This document shows, one piece after another, positions 26,812-33,727 of a DNA stretch of 33,727 nucleotides. This DNA is from Nitrososphaeraceae archaeon. Lineage in GTDB: Archaea > Thermoproteota > Nitrososphaeria > Nitrososphaerales > Nitrososphaeraceae. A program made the position numbers and the translations under genes. The stretch lies in contig JADDOW010000003.1 of the NCBI GenBank assembly GCA_016782225.1, positions 1 to 33,727 of the forward strand, read 5' to 3'. The notes beneath the pieces were generated by a model. The model ran no database searches. It had not been told where the DNA came from and was given only the letters and a program-made list of their open reading frames with translations. Each line of letters starts with the position of its first letter. The stretch's first letter is position 1.

Positions 26812-29157
26812 TTATAGAATGGGTTGATTGAAATGCTGCGTTATAGAGCCGTAAATATTCTGTAGCAATTCACAATATTTTTTAATGTCATAGTTAAGGT
26901 CTGGATCTTCAATTAGTTCAATTGGCATTGCTCTCTCTAGGTGTGATTTATTGTTAAAATCCGTAATTATGTACTTGATCTCTTCTCCTGCATGCAACAC
27001 TTTTCCATTATTTGACAACAATTGAATTACGGCGCTCTCTATTGTTTTTCTCTTGGAAGGCTCATTGCTGCCCTTTGAAATTCTCTTGGTAAATGCTAAA
27101 TCTAAATGATGGACCTTTTTAGAATGGATCAAATACCGATATTTGTTATAGATGCTTTTTAAAATGGGTAGCATTTGTTTGGCCTCGTCAATATTATTCG
27201 CATAATACATGCTCTGTAACAATTCATTTTGAAATTTTATAAATAAAGGCGGGGTGTCGTGTCTTCTTGTTTCCGTGCCTCGAGCCTTGATGGTGCCGTC
27301 TTTAAAAACTCCAAAGTATCTGTTTAGGGCAGGCAGCTCTGGATTTCCTTTGGATGAGTCAAACACTATCCATTTGTATTCTCCTTCAAAAGATATTTGA
27401 AAACCTGTTTTCTCTTCTATGTCTTTTTTTAAATCTAGATAATTGGAGGCATCGTCATCATCATTGTTGTCTTTTTCATCGCATTTTTTTCTAATCCATA
27501 TGGAATCCACTATGCCGTGTATTATGTCATATCCGTGACTTTCGGCAATTTTTGATGCCTGCATAAGAATGTTTCTCGCAAATGCGCAAACGGCTATGTG
27601 GGCGTCAATCCTTCCAAATTTGGAATTATTAAATCCTAAATATCCAAAAGATGTTACTAAAATCCATTTTAAAGCGGCTTGTCTTTTATTGCAACAACTT
27701 TTATAATTGTTGTTTAATGAGTTGTTGCTTTTTCTATTTTTGTATTCTAAACGCCTTTCCAAAATTAGCTTTAAAGAAGTAGGGACTATGCCTATTCTTT
27801 TCTTACACATATGATATATGTGCTCAAGTCCTGGGACCTTGTTATCTAGATCATTACAACAGCAATCACAAACAATGGTTTCAGAAGAAATATTTTTCTT
27901 CAGCATTATGTTTGGATAGAGGGATACAAAATCTAGTTCTGCTACTTTTTGGTATATCCCTGGCCTTGATTCAAAAACAAACCCTCCTCTATCTGCATTC
28001 AATAAGTCTGCAAATGTTTTAAATATCTCTGAAGTTGATGGCTTCCAAGCTACTAGTATATCGTTTCTTTGTGCACTATAAAAATATAGGCTGCTAAGGC
28101 ATTTTCCTATGGTGGACCTTGAAGCAATTTGTAAGGGTATCCTGCAAATTCTTGATATTTCGGAAAGACCATCCAAGCCAGTCTCTTTATAAATAAAGGA
28201 TGTTTCGGTGTCAATATGGATTCTGCCATGCAGATAAAATTCTTTAGGCCGAAAATGAATTCTGCCATAAGAAATAAACGAGGATGATGGAGACGAGGTG
28301 GTGTCAGATGACCCAATACCATTCCGGTTGAGGTTTTTAGGTTGCTCCCTGTTTATGTTTTGTTTTAATTTGTCTGTAACACCATTAATTTTTGACCTGT
28401 AAAACAGGTATGGAAATAGGATTTGGTCGCCGTTGGAAGTTATGATTATGTCTGGATCATTTTTTTTGATCTCGGAGGAAAACTCCAATAAGGTTTCAGT
28501 TTCATCATTTTTGGATATCTCGATTTCTTCTTCAGTGTGGATATCATTGTCCCCATTTATTTTTATTGTAAAACTTTGTATCTTATCGTCAAATGTCTTC
28601 CACTGTGATTCCTTTTTGGAATGTATTTTGAAAGAAAGTATCTTAAATCTTGGGATGGTATAGTCAAAAGAGCCTATGTTATCATTGTTCAGAATCCATC
28701 TTAGTGTGGTGTTGTTCCTCTTATTGCTACACCTGATTATATCGTAAATTCCTGTTGGATAAACGTCATGCTCATACATATAAGACTGTTCTTTCAATAT
28801 GTCTACATTATATAACCTGTATTGGCCAAATCTCTTGCAGTGCTTTTCGATGTTTTGAGCTAGTTTATATGTTTGAAATGAATCGTTTAATGCCAATCTT
28901 AAAACTTCTCTTTTTTTACTGTCTCCTGGGTATTCATATTTCTCCACAAAATCATATTCCTTAATAAATGGTAAAATTTGGTTGTTTTGGATTAATAGTT
29001 TTAGATCCGATTTAAAATACGATGCAACGTAAACGGATGGTGTCCAAGCATGTTCCAATCTTTTTACATTTCCATTTTTCTCTTTTACCCACAAAATCAT
29101 TTTGTCTTTTAAAGCATAGTTGTCAAACAACCATCCTGTAGTAGTTTCAGTAGTCAT
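26812..29157 (-). CDS. PolB2-like family B DNA polymerase lacking exonuclease residues
   Basis: 781 residues from ATG 29157, two bases after the stop of the upstream gene; an in-frame GTG at 29181 would overlap that gene. Numbering below counts from the GTG. The exonuclease half has lost its metal ligands: exo I DxE is K185/H187 in KILSFKIHSKK, and exo II has L255 for Asp in SNGDQILFPYL. The polymerase half keeps motif A (ELDFVSLYPNIM, about 415-426) and motif B (QAALKWILVTSFGYLGF, about 501-517). Motif C is HGIVDSIWI (about 555-563), where the usual GDTDS has Ile-Val for the first Asp-Thr. IPLQIASRSTIGKC is typical of the PolB2 branch. Sulfolobales Dpo2 of this branch was tied to damage-induced mutagenesis (from memory). 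Likely a translesion or mutagenic polymerase. Confidence 0.9.
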   Translation of the reverse strand: MTTETTTGWLFDNYALKDKMILWVKEKNGNVKRLEHAWTPSVYVASYFKSDLKLLIQNNQILPFIKEYDFVEKYEYPGDSKKREVLRLALNDSFQTYKLAQNIEKHCKRFGQYRLYNVDILKEQSYMYEHDVYPTGIYDIIRCSNKRNNTTLRWILNNDNIGSFDYTIPRFKILSFKIHSKKESQWKTFDDKIQSFTIKINGDNDIHTEEEIEISKNDETETLLEFSSEIKKNDPDIIITSNGDQILFPYLFYRSKINGVTDKLKQNINREQPKNLNRNGIGSSDTTSSPSSSFISYGRIHFRPKEFYLHGRIHIDTETSFIYKETGLDGLSEISRICRIPLQIASRSTIGKCLSSLYFYSAQRNDILVAWKPSTSEIFKTFADLLNADRGGFVFESRPGIYQKVAELDFVSLYPNIMLKKNISSETIVCDCCCNDLDNKVPGLEHIYHMCKKRIGIVPTSLKLILERRLEYKNRKSNNSLNNNYKSCCNKRQAALKWILVTSFGYLGFNNSKFGRIDAHIAVCAFARNILMQASKIAESHGYDIIHGIVDSIWIRKKCDEKDNNDDDDASNYLDLKKDIEEKTGFQISFEGEYKWIVFDSSKGNPELPALNRYFGVFKDGTIKARGTETRRHDTPPLFIKFQNELLQSMYYANNIDEAKQMLPILKSIYNKYRYLIHSKKVHHLDLAFTKRISKGSNEPSKRKTIESAVIQLLSNNGKVLHAGEEIKYIITDFNNKSHLERAMPIELIEDPDLNYDIKKYCELLQNIYGSITQHFNQPIL

Positions 29158-29159
29158 TG

Positions 29160-29495
29160 TTATGCCTTGTAGATTAACCAATGCGGCAAGATTTCCACAA
29201 TTTTCTGTTGTTTCTCTTTGATATTGTTAATTTGTTTTTGTTGATAACGAGTCAATGCCATTAAAAGCGATTGAGTTAAGCACTGATCAAATTCTTCTTT
29301 TTTGTTTGATGTTGCCGATTTTGAATATTTGAAATAACCGTCTTCTATCATTTTTTCAAAGGCGTTGTGATTGTTTTCATTTAAACAATCTGCGGACTTC
29401 TTCCAATTTTTGATTGTCTGTTCGTAGTTTTTGCCTTTAGATATCTCTTGTCCAATATCATTTTGCCCCATATGTGTTTTGACTTTTGTTGTCAT
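29160..29495 (-). CDS. 111-residue helical protein of the PolB2 operon
   Basis: ATG 29495 overlaps the TGA of the upstream gene (ATGA), and the stop is two bases before the polymerase ATG, so translation is probably coupled. The product is charged and helical: NYEQTIKNWKKSADCLNENN, NAFEKMIEDGYFKYSKSA, CLTQSLLMALTRYQQKQINN, and a basic last helix KEKQQKIVEILPHWLIYKA. No metal motif or membrane segment. Unknown family. The position suggests a partner or clamp-like adaptor for the polymerase (inference). My recollection is that the Sulfolobus Dpo2 operon also has small genes beside the polymerase. Confidence 0.75.
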   Translation of the reverse strand: MTTKVKTHMGQNDIGQEISKGKNYEQTIKNWKKSADCLNENNHNAFEKMIEDGYFKYSKSATSNKKEEFDQCLTQSLLMALTRYQQKQINNIKEKQQKIVEILPHWLIYKA

Positions 29496-29719
29496 TGTTG
29501 TTGGTTGGAATGTTTTTCATTATGAAACAGATGGGCATAAAGATGGTTTGGATTACACATGGATCTGATAGATCTGATAAACAATGACAATAAATCTTTG
29601 GAAGGGGAATAGTTGGTTGAAAGTTTTTTATCCTGCTTGCAAAGGTGTTTTCGAAATTGTTTCCATGCCAGTTTTTCTGTATCGATTGATGGCCTAAAAG
29701 GGGGAGTGGCTCTACCCAA
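29492..29719 (-). CDS. 75-residue basic protein of the PolB2 operon
   Basis: TTG 29719 starts within the last codons of the RecA-like gene (8-base overlap with its TAG at 29714-29712), and its stop overlaps the next start as ATGA. The product is basic: MGRATPPFRPSIDTEKLAWK, QFRKHLCKQDKKLSTNYSP, DLLSLFIRSIRSMCNPNHLY, HLFHNEKHSNQQQ. A competing frame at 29458-29757 has unnatural composition and would overlap both neighbours much more. Two near-identical GATCTGATA units at about 29564-29580 encode the doubled IRS. No family recognised. Probably a structural part of the same complex (inference). Confidence 0.65.
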   Translation of the reverse strand: MGRATPPFRPSIDTEKLAWKQFRKHLCKQDKKLSTNYSPSKDLLSLFIRSIRSMCNPNHLYAHLFHNEKHSNQQQ

Positions 29720-30524
29720 TGTATTTCCCTTTTACCGCGCAACTTTCTGAAATGCATCCAAGCGTAAATGACTTTTTGGAATGGATTGTTTTCATGTGGA
29801 GAACTGTTTCATTTTTGTTTTTTTTATTGTCATGGATGCTAGCTATTTCTAATATCTGGTTAAAGTGTGAAAAAATACTTTTACTAAATACTTTTCTAAG
29901 GTTGGTAAATGCGAGTACTGAAAAATGATCCTTTGAGAAATTAATCATGCTCTGCAACACCTCGTTTAACAGTTTTGTTTTACCTTCTGTAACGTCTGGA
30001 GCATCTTTTGTTAATTTTGATTTAACTTTGTTGGCCAATGGGGAAAGTAGATTGTCAAATATGTCTAAAACTATTATTTGCGTTTTGCAATTTAGCTTTT
30101 GAATTAGTATGGGTACTTCATTAATGAGAACGTTTGCCAATTGATGGGGCGTAAATGCTCTTGACAGTATTATGTTATCTAATAGCTTGTTCCTATTGAA
30201 TTTCTCTTTAACCGACATTTTTGTCAAATTAATGTAAAGATATCCTAAATTATTGCCACCTGCATCTATCAGAACGGTTTTATTCTTCTCGTTGTCTTTT
30301 GAATGCCCTATGCATAATCTTGTGACAAGGTGGTATAAGAGATGTTGTGTTGCTTCGCATCTATTGATGATGCTAATGTTTTTTTTATCTTGAAAGTAAA
30401 AGAAATCGTCAATAGGTGGAATGTTAAACGGCTTTCTGTTATTGTTAATTAATTCCTCATATGCGCTAATGAATTTATTGGAGTGTGTTGTTTCTTTTTC
30501 TGTTTTGTTGCTCTGTGAATACAA
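29712..30524 (-). CDS. RecA/RadA-fold protein with degenerate P-loop, ImuA-like role proposed
   Basis: 270 residues from TTG 30524; an in-frame TGA lies two codons upstream, and there is no ATG near, so TTG is effectively forced. The RecA core can be followed: where Walker A (GExxxGKT) should be, the sequence is NRCEATQHLLYHL (about 54-66), with no Gly-Lys. TVLIDAGGNNLGYLYIN (about 83-99) corresponds to the RadA strand ending in a D-x-E/G turn. LSRAFTPHQLANVLINEVP (120-138) matches the RadA RAF-x-x-x-Q helix, and QIIVLDIFDNLLSP (149-162) is a Walker B-like strand. HFSVLAFTNLR follows as in RadA. So it is a RecA paralogue that probably cannot hydrolyse ATP normally. As first gene of the operon it parallels ImuA of bacterial mutasomes. 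Confidence 0.75.
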   Translation of the reverse strand: MYSQSNKTEKETTHSNKFISAYEELINNNRKPFNIPPIDDFFYFQDKKNISIINRCEATQHLLYHLVTRLCIGHSKDNEKNKTVLIDAGGNNLGYLYINLTKMSVKEKFNRNKLLDNIILSRAFTPHQLANVLINEVPILIQKLNCKTQIIVLDIFDNLLSPLANKVKSKLTKDAPDVTEGKTKLLNEVLQSMINFSKDHFSVLAFTNLRKVFSKSIFSHFNQILEIASIHDNKKNKNETVLHMKTIHSKKSFTLGCISESCAVKGKYIG

Positions 30525-30537
30525 GTGTCACACACTT
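30523..30537 (-). promoter_or_regulatory. Dyad at the operon start, possible operator
   Basis: AAGTGT-CAC-ACACTT (+ strand), perfect in the six-base arms, sits directly upstream of and overlapping the TTG start of the RecA-like gene. Binding here would block initiation of a leaderless or short-leader transcript. Confidence 0.5.
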
Positions 30538-30683
30538 TATGCTAAATGGCATTAATCAAACCCTTGTTTGCGATCTTTTTTTCTGTATTGCAAGAAAGAT
30601 GTCGTGGACAATCCATTGTTTTTTCTTTAAATTGTTTTTTATTCATAGAGTTTAGTTATTGACCATGTTAATATATATTACGC

Positions 30684-30755
30684 AGTGTATACATATGACA
30701 TACTGTATATGCTTATATATAATAATTATAAATATGGTGTGGTTGTATATACACT
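30684..30755. promoter_or_regulatory. AGTGTATACA / TGTATATACACT half-sites in the divergent promoter
   Basis: AGTGTATACA at 30684-30693 and TGTATATACACT at 30744-30755 are inverted relative to each other and share the AGTGT arm with the dyad at 30523-30537. Between them lies TATATATAATAATTATAAATAT (split over about 30714-30735), which can serve as TATA element for the divergent gene at 30765. Confidence 0.4.
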
Positions 30756-30764
30756 ATATTTAAC

Positions 30765-31208
30765 ATGCCTAGATCAAAACGTTCTGAATTGATCACGTTA
30801 CGTGTGGATTTGGTTAAGGAATTAAAGGCAAAATGGATTGAAGAAAAAAAGAAATCACCATTTGTTAATGAGCACTTTGGAGGTTTTGTTAATGATTTAC
30901 TTCATGATATATTGGAAAAGGATGAATTTCTAAAGCATTATGCTCCCTTTTTGTCGGAGGATGGCTGTAGCAGGGACACGATATATATAAAAGACTTTAA
31001 AGAAAATAAAACCGCCGAAATTTTTTTCAATAACGGTAAACTTTATTGCTCATTATGCGAATCGTTTTCCTGCTTTCATATTCACTTTGTAATGGCAATA
31101 CCAAAAGTAGCGAAATTAAATCCGTCAACTAAACCAATGATCGATGACGAAGTAGAGTTGGATGGCCAAAAAGCAAAAAAAATTGTAAGAAAGAAAAGAT
31201 CATCGTGA
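30765..31208 (+). CDS. Small protein with ribbon-helix-helix-like N-terminus and Cys/His motif
   Basis: 147 residues from ATG 30765. The N-terminal third, LITLRVDLVKELKAKWIEE then GGFVNDLLHDILEKDEFLKH, has the strand-helix-helix pattern of ribbon-helix-helix DNA-binding proteins. The middle, IYIKDFKENKTAEIFFNNGK, leads into LYCSLCESFSCFHIHFVMAI: C-x2-C-x5-C-x-H, a likely zinc site. The tail is lysine-rich (KAKKIVRKKRSS). I associate this type with families that have several copies in thaumarchaea; no function known to me. It is divergent from the PolB2 operon with shared half-sites between, so it may regulate the operon (inference). Confidence 0.65.
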   Translation: MPRSKRSELITLRVDLVKELKAKWIEEKKKSPFVNEHFGGFVNDLLHDILEKDEFLKHYAPFLSEDGCSRDTIYIKDFKENKTAEIFFNNGKLYCSLCESFSCFHIHFVMAIPKVAKLNPSTKPMIDDEVELDGQKAKKIVRKKRSS

Positions 31209-31576
31209 TAATTACTTTCTTTTGTAGAGATATGTTGGAAAATAAATAAACCGAAATCCAGAAAAAACCATTATTGTGATCTGAATATCTTTTAGACTTG
31301 AAAATAATCTTTGGTTACTAATTATGTATTATTTGGGGTCAATGTGTGTGTTGATAAAAAAATTTTTTATCAATAGTTATAATTAATTCCGCAAGATTGC
31401 CTATGAGAACTGCTTTGATTCCATCAGGTGTTGGATTTCTGACATTGACACTTCATACATGAAATAATATAATCCCTAATCCATAATTTTTTTTGCTTTA
31501 TTAGGGATAGAAAATGTATTTAAAAATTAATTTTATTTTAACCTAACTCTATGTCACTATCTTTAAGAAAAATGAT
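31209..31576. other. AT-rich spacer
   Basis: About 370 bases between converging genes. T-rich tracts at about 31355-31370 and 31480-31500 can act as terminators. No gene or RNA seen. Confidence 0.45.
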
Positions 31577-32116
31577 TTATTTTGAAAGGTATATGGATTC
31601 ATATGCTTTGTTTTCAGTGTCAAAAAGCATTATTTGACCCGTCTCCTCAAAAGATCCTGATATGCTTGCGCTTTTTCTATGTGCTGAACCTGGATTTAAT
31701 ATGAATGTCTCTTTGTTGCTTTTTATTGATCCAGACTCTTTTGGTTCCTTTTTGTGGGTGTGGCCACATATCAATATGTCATATATTTGACTATGATGTA
31801 TGATTTGCTTTATTCTGCTATTTGTGCCATGATATATTCCAAATCTTATTCCATCTATTTCTATTTCTCCAAGATCTCCTTTTAATTCTCCATTTATTTC
31901 CACAAATGTTTTTGATATTCCATCTTTTTCTCCATCGTTATTACCCAAAACCCCAATAAACTTTGCGTTTAGGTTCTTAAATTCTTTAACTATGCCGGGA
32001 AAAACATAGTCTCCAGCATGAATGACATAGTCTACTTTATTTTTGTTGAATATCTGTATAGCTTCTTGAACATTTTCTATATCGTCATGAGTATCCGATA
32101 TTATACCAACTTTCAT
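31577..32116 (-). CDS. MJ0936/YfcE-like metallophosphoesterase
   Basis: 179 residues from ATG 32116, the usual size. All metal-binding motifs of the calcineurin-like superfamily are present: GIISDTHDD (D8, H10), VIHAGD (H33, D36), VLGNNDGE (N60, D61), the HG pair in GIYHGT (H96), and CGHTHK (H119, H121), then LNPGSAHRKS. Relatives such as MJ0936 and YfcE hydrolyse phosphodiesters in vitro; the natural substrate is unclear. Cytosolic. Single gene with an AT-rich promoter upstream. Confidence 0.95.
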   Translation of the reverse strand: MKVGIISDTHDDIENVQEAIQIFNKNKVDYVIHAGDYVFPGIVKEFKNLNAKFIGVLGNNDGEKDGISKTFVEINGELKGDLGEIEIDGIRFGIYHGTNSRIKQIIHHSQIYDILICGHTHKKEPKESGSIKSNKETFILNPGSAHRKSASISGSFEETGQIMLFDTENKAYESIYLSK

Positions 32117-32446
32117 CCGATAGATAAGGATAATGATTATTTATTTTGGTTTCCGTAATAGAACGAAATTGCAATGCTGAGTGTTATTTTCTGCTATTGT
32201 ATAATATGAGAAATTAGATTGTAATACTGGCAATGTCAAAATTGCTGAAATGGCCATCATATCGATTTGTCTTTTGCCTGTTTCTTTTAATAATCTTAAC
32301 CGTTGAAAAGACGTTTATGGTTTGTTGATGTGATATGTGAGAATATTTGCGCTATTCCGAGATTTTTTTATTTGAAGATCTTAGGGATTTTAAAAAAACT
32401 CCATTTTTTGACTAGCAATTGGATTTCTAACATGCTATGTGGGCTA
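32117..32446. other. Spacer, nothing supported
   Basis: About 330 bases. A 65-codon frame beginning at 32303 on the + strand is antisense to the acidic protein gene in its last part and has Phe/Leu-rich chance composition. No RNA or repeat seen. Confidence 0.4.
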
Positions 32447-32632
32447 TCATTCTTTATTTTCTTCTATAACTTCTGTTTCGTGCCCTTCTCCAACTGGTAA
32501 TTGTTCTTCCGGTTGCTTTTCTTCTATAAGTAGTTTCTTCATCTTTTCCTCCTCATCCTCCTCAATAGGGGTGGAGTCTTTTTTGATATCCTTTGGTTTA
32601 TTGCTATTGTTGTTTTGTTGACCATCTGTCAT
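32447..32632 (-). CDS. Small acidic, disordered protein
   Basis: 61 residues from ATG 32632 (MTDGQQNNNSNKPKDIKKDS); an upstream in-frame TTG at 32650 would add six residues, but the ATG is preferred. It is dominated by Glu, Asp, Lys, Gln and Asn (PIEEDEEEKMKKLLIEEKQP, then EVIEENKE), without hydrophobic core. It resembles the small hydrophilic protein at 15.6 kb in style, not in sequence. Probably a disordered stress-type protein. Function unknown. Confidence 0.55.
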   Translation of the reverse strand: MTDGQQNNNSNKPKDIKKDSTPIEEDEEEKMKKLLIEEKQPEEQLPVGEGHETEVIEENKE

Positions 32633-32861
32633 ATTTTTATTATATAACAATGATTAAAAGAGGTTTCCGGTTACATTTCATGCTATGCTTTAGCTAAGAT
32701 GAATTGCAGCTTGCCATTAGGGCTAAAGGCATTAGCAATATTTTAACATGAGTGATGAAACTTTCCAATGGCGATTCCGCAAATTCCTTGGTATTTTGTT
32801 TTTTAAAATTACATGATGACAATGAATTCAAATTTAAGTATGTATCACACAAATTGATTTT

Positions 32862-33292
32862 ATGATTAGTAAAGATATGGTTCAATTTTTGATTGGTAGT
32901 GACATACCGGTGCGACTGTCCTGCTTATCTTCTTCAAATTGGCCTATGGTTATCTCATTGTGGTATGTATATAAAAATGAGAAACTCTATTGTGCTACTC
33001 AAAATACATCCAAGATAATTGGCTACTTGAAACATTCACCAAAATGTGGATTTGAGATTGCGGGAGATCATTTCCATATAGGGGCATTAGAGGGTATGGA
33101 AATGCATCAATACTCCATGATAAGTGTGAAGAAATTCTTCAAATGCTGTTGGAAAAATATTTTAAGGGAAAAGATACATCTGCATTATACAGATTATTAT
33201 TATCTGAAAAGCATCTGCGGAATGAAGTTGCTATTGAAATTATGCCAGTTCGTACATTTGAATGGGACTATAAAAAGAGAATGGGTGATTAA
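32862..33292 (+). pseudogene. Pyridoxamine 5'-phosphate oxidase-like (FMN split-barrel) protein, frameshifted
   Basis: From ATG 32862 the frame gives FLIGSDIPVRLSCLSSSNWP, VISLWYVYKNEKLYCATQNT and YLKHSPKCGFEIAGD, the first half of a PNPOx-like barrel. After about 33070 homology continues in another frame as FPYRGIRGYGNASILHDKCE, EKYFKGKDTSALYRLLLSEK and EIMPVRTFEWDYKKRMGD, ending at TAA 33290-33292. The intact protein would be about 143 residues. One base missing near GATCATTTCC (33068-33077) explains the split. The unshifted frame also runs on to 33296, but with unnatural sequence. Recent inactivation or base-calling error; only one lesion. Confidence 0.7.
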
Positions 33293-33727
33293 GTGAATCT
33301 ATGACTGGTTGAATGTACGGCTCAAAAGTCCTTGTACGAAAAATGCCAATTCATCCTTTGCAAGGGATAAACGAAGGATTTGGGTGTTTTTGCATCTTTG
33401 GATTTAAGTTAAGTTAAATTGCTCTTTATTATTCTCAAATAATGACATGGATAATTATTACAGTTGAAACATGTCTTTATGCATTTCCACAGTTCTCAAA
33501 AGTTCTATTATCCTATTTGTTACAAAATTACCTTTATGGTGCTCGTTTGTTTGTTGATTAAATGTGCCTAGTCAGGGATGTGACCATAAGTTCAATCAAG
33601 TCTATATAATACAATATTATTTGTCTATAAGTGGTGCCAATGATACAAACTGATGTTTTGAATTCGTTGTCATTGTTGCGAATATTCGGCCCTGTTAACT
33701 TAAGCGTACATCACCTCCTTGCTGTAA
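33293..33727. other. Terminal spacer, no gene recognised
   Basis: About 435 bases. There is a hairpin-capable stretch at about 33352-33380 (ATCCTT pairing with AAGGAT). A perfect Shine-Dalgarno-like AAGGAGGTGAT lies on the minus strand at 33711-33721, but the frames after it close within a few codons. Confidence 0.4.

Noticed and set aside
29458-29757. Alternative frame of 99 codons in the PolB2 operon
   Set aside because: It overlaps both neighbours heavily and has unnatural composition; the frame at 29492-29719 fits the overlap pattern of the operon and reads as a normal basic protein.
32694-32885. 63-codon minus-strand frame overlapping the start of the PNPOx-like gene
   Set aside because: TTG start with no signal, overlaps a recognised gene, and composition gives no support.
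33711-33721. Perfect Shine-Dalgarno/anti-16S-like sequence at the window end (ATCACCTCCTT on +)
   Set aside because: Not the 3' end of 16S rRNA, since the preceding bases do not match the conserved helix 45 region, and no reading frame of useful length follows on the minus strand.

Overview
The window is AT-rich archaeal DNA. The gene content points to an ammonia-oxidising Nitrososphaeria/Thaumarchaeota archaeon, and the low GC and gene families suggest a Nitrosocosmicus-like genome (inference). Supporting signs are short exported lysine/glutamate-rich proteins, TATA-type promoters, many TTG/GTG starts, a PolB2-type polymerase, and Ku with a LigD-type ligase. I see no rRNA, tRNA, CRISPR array or intact insertion sequence.

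Layout. 1-6.5 kb (all + strand): the end of a secreted Pro/Thr-repeat surface protein, then a SAM methyltransferase, a GT-C-like membrane glycosyltransferase and a GT2 glycosyltransferase, which look like a surface-glycan or glycolipid group; an unrecognised decayed gene lies between the first two enzymes. 6.6-9.6 kb: a frameshifted DUF4242-like gene, a broken AEP primase-polymerase, a CDGSH iron-sulfur protein and a small membrane protein. 9.6-14.3 kb: a tandem-domain SagB/nitroreductase-type oxidoreductase and small exported or anchored proteins of unknown role. 14.9-16.1 kb: a stress-type group with a YciF/DUF892-like ferritin-fold protein, a 56-residue hydrophilic protein and a KGG (YciG-like) miniprotein. 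17.7-21.5 kb: Ku and LigD (phosphoesterase-ligase-polymerase) tail to tail, a complete two-component non-homologous end-joining (NHEJ) module. 21.9-26.3 kb: a two-repeat PRC-barrel-like protein, a four-helix membrane protein, a heavily decayed CorA gene, a frameshifted flavin reductase and a DUF72 protein. 26.8-31.2 kb: an overlapping four-gene operon (RecA/RadA-like protein without a normal P-loop, two small proteins, PolB2-like polymerase without exonuclease residues) with a divergent gene for a possible DNA-binding protein. 31.5-33.7 kb: an MJ0936-like phosphodiesterase, a small acidic protein and a frameshifted PNPOx-like protein.

The most interesting element is the four-gene operon at 26812-30524. 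It resembles in logic the bacterial ImuA-ImuB-DnaE2 mutasome: a RecA-fold accessory protein coupled to small proteins and a proofreading-deficient polymerase. With Ku/LigD about 5 kb away, the region looks like a DNA-damage-tolerance neighbourhood. A second theme is decay: six gene-sized remnants carry frameshifts or stops. One carries two compensating indels and CorA carries at least five lesions, so gene erosion rather than sequencing error alone is likely.
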